Source: Leishmania martiniquensis (lineage: Eukaryota > Euglenozoa > Kinetoplastea > Trypanosomatida > Trypanosomatidae). Taken from it: a DNA stretch of 64,000 nt. Position 1 is the first letter of the stretch; every line of letters begins with the position of its first letter. Position numbers and translations under genes: made by a program. Below, in pieces: positions 61,239 through 64,000 of the stretch. The stretch lies in the NCBI RefSeq assembly GCF_017916325.1, contig NC_090159.1:415501-479500 (forward strand), in the 5' to 3' direction. A model generated the notes under the pieces. The model was given only the letters and a program-made list of their open reading frames with translations, made no database searches and was not told the origin of the DNA.

Positions 61239-61832
61239 ATGGATTCGAAAGCGCGATCGGCGCATGTGAGCGAAGCGGCATCTTCTGCCCTTACACTGGA
61301 GGCCGTTACTCACATATGTTCAAGAAGGCTGAAAGAGTCCACCAGTGCCGATGAACAGGCCGCAGCCGACTTCGAGAAGGATCACCTTCTCGAACAGCAG
61401 GGAATTATCATTGGACTGCGCCTGATGGAGCGGCTTCTGTACCGCGAGCCGGTCTTTACTGGAACCTCTACCGACATCGTCCGCTATGTTGGGTACACCA
61501 TGTGGAAGTCCATTTTTGGAAAGAAGGTTGACTCGATTAAGACGATTGACAATATGTATTGCTTGTCAGACAACGACTTCCGCTGGTTGCAGGGGTTTCC
61601 TCAGCTCAAAGAGTCGGACCGTGTCCAGACGCTGGCGTGCTCAGAAGGCGAGGGCTCAAAAGATGGTTACATCGAGGAGTTAGCCGGCAATGTGTCGCAT
61701 AGAGATGTTCTCCTATACACAGTTGGCATTATCAAGGGTGCCACGCATCCTCTACTGGGCGAAAGCAACCTCACCGTGACCGGAACGCATACGAGGGAGG
61801 GGGAAACCTTTTTTACTCTCGATTTTAGGTAA
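61239..61832 (+). CDS. TRAPP complex subunit, TRAPPC6/Trs33-like (Bet3 family)
   Basis: The protein has 197 residues. From residue about 55 it follows Trs33/TRAPPC6: GLRLMERLL (Gly-x-Arg-x-x-Glu-Arg), then DIVRYVGYTMWKSIFGKKVD (canonical DIMKFICKDFWxxxFxKQxD), YCLSDNDFRWL (YVLxDxxFR), and VGIIKGATHPLLG (GLIRGxLxxLG). These steps identify the Bet3-fold core subunit that pairs with another TRAPP subunit and helps activate a Rab GTPase in ER-Golgi or intra-Golgi traffic. An insertion of about 20 residues (SDRVQTLACSEGEGSKDGYI region) separates the YCLSDNDF and GII blocks. The start at 61239 is the first ATG after the splice acceptor; an upstream in-frame ATG lies before it. Confidence 0.9.
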   Translation: MDSKARSAHVSEAASSALTLEAVTHICSRRLKESTSADEQAAADFEKDHLLEQQGIIIGLRLMERLLYREPVFTGTSTDIVRYVGYTMWKSIFGKKVDSIKTIDNMYCLSDNDFRWLQGFPQLKESDRVQTLACSEGEGSKDGYIEELAGNVSHRDVLLYTVGIIKGATHPLLGESNLTVTGTHTREGETFFTLDFR

Positions 61833-62115
61833 GAAGGGCAGTGCGCGTTTGAATTCTTGGCAGTGTGATGTGCTGGAAATGAGCAAGAAAAAAACTCTAT
61901 GTGATCCACTACTGCCTCGAGCGGGCTACTTGGACAGCGACGTGAATAAGAGGATCAGTTTGGCTCAAGTATCGCCTCGAAAGCCGTCATCTCCTTCCCT
62001 TTTATCAACTTTCTCTAACATCATCTCGCCTTACACTCCATTCCTTATCGTTCCCGTTCGCAGAGCTGCGCATTAGTTCGCAGGTGCCTTACATAGCATC
62101 TCAGTACAATTCAGC

Positions 62116-62391
62116 ATGTTGCGAGGGGTGACGATGAGCTGGGCGGGTGCCGCAAACGCCGCCACTAGGATACAGCTTCGCGCGGTGTCGTTGCAGTCGG
62201 AGAAGCCGTGCGCTAGCCTTGCTGACAAGATTGTGCGCGGGCCGCGGAAGTCGGTGTACTACACGCACCCTAGCTATGTGATGTCCCGAGATAAGATGCT
62301 TCACACGATCTGGGTCGACATTGGCATTTTTCACACGTGTGCCTATGCGTTGTTTCCTTATTTCTTTATCGCCTACTTCTTCAAGGCGTGA
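62116..62391 (+). CDS. Small single-pass membrane protein, probably mitochondrial
   Basis: The protein has 91 residues. The N-terminal 30 are Arg/Ser/Ala-rich with few acidic residues, like a presequence. The sequence YYTHPSYVMSRDKML leads into one hydrophobic segment (IWVDIGIFHTCAYALFPYFFIAYFF) ending two residues before the stop. Size and layout resemble accessory subunits of the trypanosomatid respiratory chain or ATP synthase, but I do not recognise a specific one. The ATG is the first after CGTTCGCAG (AG at 62062-62063) in a pyrimidine-rich region. Spacing to the neighbours is short, as elsewhere in this block. Confidence 0.75.
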   Translation: MLRGVTMSWAGAANAATRIQLRAVSLQSEKPCASLADKIVRGPRKSVYYTHPSYVMSRDKMLHTIWVDIGIFHTCAYALFPYFFIAYFFKA

Positions 62392-62842
62392 GCAGGTAGA
62401 ACGGTCAGTGACTGTGACTAACTGTCGGACGGCGATACGTGACTGTGTCATGTGAGTTGCTGAGGGAAAAAGAATAGTTTCGCTTCTGTCATCAATACTC
62501 TTTTTTTTTCACGATGATTACTTTGAGCGTTCTACTGAGTTTGTAGCTTCTCCCTAGGAAAAGAGACTATAAATTTATTTATTCTCTGACAAAAGCTCCG
62601 ACATGCTCCTTGCAAGGCGTGCTCGCCCACGCAAGGCACTATTTTATGCATCTGCGAAGTGGGGCAGGCTAGGACTGCCCTCTACTACGTGTCACTCGAG
62701 TATTTCTGCGCGGTGTCACGTGCAACTTCGCAAAACTTCCAGCCATCTCCGGCGTACCGCCTCTCTACTTCTCCACTTCATGCTACTTCAAAGATAGCGT
62801 CAAGAAGACACTGCTTTCAAGCTCAAAACTTGAAGACATGTA
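62392..62842. other. Spacer before IF-2, with a start-stop uORF
   Basis: AT-rich at 62460-62590, with a run of nine T near 62501-62509. Pyrimidine-rich sequence 62761-62789 is followed by AG at 62792-62793. The first ATG after this is 62838, directly followed by TAA (ATGTAA), and the IF-2 ATG overlaps that stop. A 163-residue frame (62659-63150) overlaps the IF-2 gene and is a shadow. Confidence 0.6.
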
Positions 62843-62843
62843 A
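62838..62843 (+). promoter_or_regulatory. Minimal start-stop uORF overlapping the IF-2 start codon
   Basis: The sequence ATGTAATG places an ATG (62838) followed at once by TAA (62841-62843), whose last A is the first base of the IF-2 ATG (62843). Known eukaryotic start-stop elements stall ribosomes or favour reinitiation. Here it could dampen or meter IF-2 translation, if splicing is upstream as predicted. Confidence 0.45.
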
Positions 62844-64000
62844 TGCGACATCGCGCTGCCTGCTACTTATATGCAACGCGAGTTGCTCTGCACACACACC
62901 GAAAAGGGGCCCTGTTTCTACTGCCGTCAGTGTTGGACTCCAAGACATTTGCCAACCTGGCGAACCGTCAGGGAGCAAAGCTAGAACTTCAGCTTTACGA
63001 GGAGATCACGAGCGCCTCACCGTACCTGCACTCGCGTGCCTTTCTAGACCAGGCGAAGGAGCAGGCAAGAGAGCTATGCTTACCGCTTACTACACTGAAA
63101 AGGGAGGAGGTCGAGGCAATTATTGCTCAGAAGTACAAGCTCACAGATGATCGACTTGCCACGTGCTTAGTTCCCTACCAGCTTGGGGCCAATATCCTCC
63201 TCTCACGTCTACCTCCTAAGGTCAGGGAAGAATCGCTCCGAGAGCTAGAGTCCGAAGAAGCAGCACGGCAGCGTGGGTCTCCGTTTGTACCGAACCGGTG
63301 GATCCAGTGGTATGATGCCGACGTTTACACCTCGACCGGAAGGAGGTATTTGGAGCGCATCAGCTCCCGTCGACAGCATCGCATTCCTGTCTTCGCAGTC
63401 ATGGGACACGTGAATCACGGTAAGACTGCCTTACTCGATGCCTTGCAGGGGTCACGCATCGGCGCTGAAGAGCCGCATCACATCACACAGTCTGTTCGAG
63501 CGTTCACAATACCGAGGCCAGGTACTGACAACGATCTTTTCACTTTCATCGACACTCCGGGACACCGCATCTTTGTGGAAACTCGGTTTCACGTGCAGCT
63601 GGTGGCTGATGTCATCGTGCTGGTCATCTCCGTCACGGAGGGAATCGAAAGTCAAACTCACGAGACGATCAAGGTTGCCCTCAACGTCGATAAGCCAGTG
63701 ATTGTCGCCTTGAGCAAACTTGACCTTTTGTCCGATGCGTTCACGGCCGAGAAGTCGGTGCTGCGCATCCAGGAGGAACTGTATTCCATTGGGCTCGACA
63801 TGTGCCTCCTGCAAAGAGAAAAAGATATCGAGGCGCTGGCCGCTGAGGCGTCGGGCACTTGTAGTAGCAGCGACAGCCTCCTCACCAATCTGCGTCCGCA
63901 GGCTGAGTATTTTGCACCGATGAAAACGATAGATCCGGCGTACAAGGGAAGCAAGCGTCATCCACAGGTGCAGCTACTCCGCAAATGCTACGGAGTGTGC
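62843..64000 (+). CDS. Mitochondrial translation initiation factor IF-2 (5' part, runs off the window)
   Basis: 386 codons are seen, with no stop before the window end. The N-terminus (MRHRAACYLYATRVAL) is a typical mitochondrial presequence. A helical region follows, then the GTPase domain: G1 is GHVNHGKT (188-195), the switch I region contains HHITQSVRAF, G3 is DTPGH (237-241) and G4 is SKLD (291-294). IF-2 brings initiator tRNA to the small mitoribosomal subunit and hydrolyses GTP on subunit joining. Compared with the usual IF-2, G1 has Asn for Asp and G4 has Ser for Asn. An insert of about 50 residues follows G4 (IEALAAEASGTCSSSD region). Domains II to IV and the C-terminus lie outside the window. 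Confidence 0.92.
   Translation, partial: MRHRAACYLYATRVALHTHRKGALFLLPSVLDSKTFANLANRQGAKLELQLYEEITSASPYLHSRAFLDQAKEQARELCLPLTTLKREEVEAIIAQKYKLTDDRLATCLVPYQLGANILLSRLPPKVREESLRELESEEAARQRGSPFVPNRWIQWYDADVYTSTGRRYLERISSRRQHRIPVFAVMGHVNHGKTALLDALQGSRIGAEEPHHITQSVRAFTIPRPGTDNDLFTFIDTPGHRIFVETRFHVQLVADVIVLVISVTEGIESQTHETIKVALNVDKPVIVALSKLDLLSDAFTAEKSVLRIQEELYSIGLDMCLLQREKDIEALAAEASGTCSSSDSLLTNLRPQAEYFAPMKTIDPAYKGSKRHPQVQLLRKCYGVC

Noticed and set aside
62659..63150. 163-residue frame overlapping IF-2
   Set aside because: Shadow of the IF-2 gene in another frame; the IF-2 frame carries the GTPase motifs.
54865..64000. Bacterial or symbiont DNA joined to the contig
   Set aside because: The right-hand genes are eukaryotic (TRAPP, cyclophilin, mitochondrial IF-2 with presequence) and keep trans-splice signals. 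A chimera between two trypanosomatids is not excluded and is raised in the findings.

Overview
The window looks like nuclear DNA of a Leishmania-type trypanosomatid (kinetoplastid protist). Long intron-less genes all lie on the + strand, as in a polycistronic unit. They are separated by pyrimidine-rich spacers full of TG/CA and TA microsatellites, and nearly every gene has a polypyrimidine tract followed by AG (trans-splice acceptor) with the gene's first ATG just downstream. Amastin genes, a kinetoplast-type single-subunit mitochondrial RNA polymerase and a mitochondrial IF-2 agree with this. Identities come from reading motifs by eye; no search was run. I recall that a small amastin cluster near an eIF1/SUI1 gene is a feature of Leishmania chromosome 24, but I could not verify it.

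Left block (1-34,156): mitochondrial RNA polymerase; a coiled-coil protein; a small uncertain gene; a large unrecognised protein; a SURF6/Rrp14-like nucleolar protein; a Bax-inhibitor-1/GHITM-like membrane protein; a YL1/VPS72-like chromatin protein; eIF1; an RRM protein with R3H-like and SUZ-C-like parts; a PHD-finger/GNAT acetyltransferase; and a mitochondrial-looking protein with a possible TCAIM (DUF4461) relationship.

Amastin block (34,157-47,300): gene-poor. It holds a candidate broken gene, two amastins with identical coding sequence but unrelated flanks, and a divergent amastin between them. Sense-strand copies of a dispersed repeat sit in 3' flanks here; two more copies lie near 10.2 and 11.9 kb.

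The next block (47,301-54,864) carries the WASH-complex subunit SWIP/WASHC4 and a J-domain-like protein. Then comes a stretch of about 4 kb (54,865-58,740) without credible genes. Its + strand is very rich in C and A on the left and in G and T on the right, with the switch near 57.0 kb. This is the skew pattern expected around a fixed replication origin, and Leishmania origins are reported to coincide with centromeres. It is the most striking signal in the window.

Right block (59,203-64,000): genes are more tightly packed and visibly lower in GC. They are a BLUF-like protein without the usual flavin-contact residues, a divergent cyclophilin, a TRAPPC6/Trs33-like subunit, a small membrane protein, and the 5' part of mitochondrial IF-2, which runs off the end.

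Taken together, several products are mitochondrial (RNA polymerase, IF-2, probably the TMBIM protein, the J-like protein and the 91-residue protein). Two belong to membrane traffic (SWIP, TRAPP). Others act in ribosome production, translation or chromatin. In this group of organisms neighbours share transcription rather than function.
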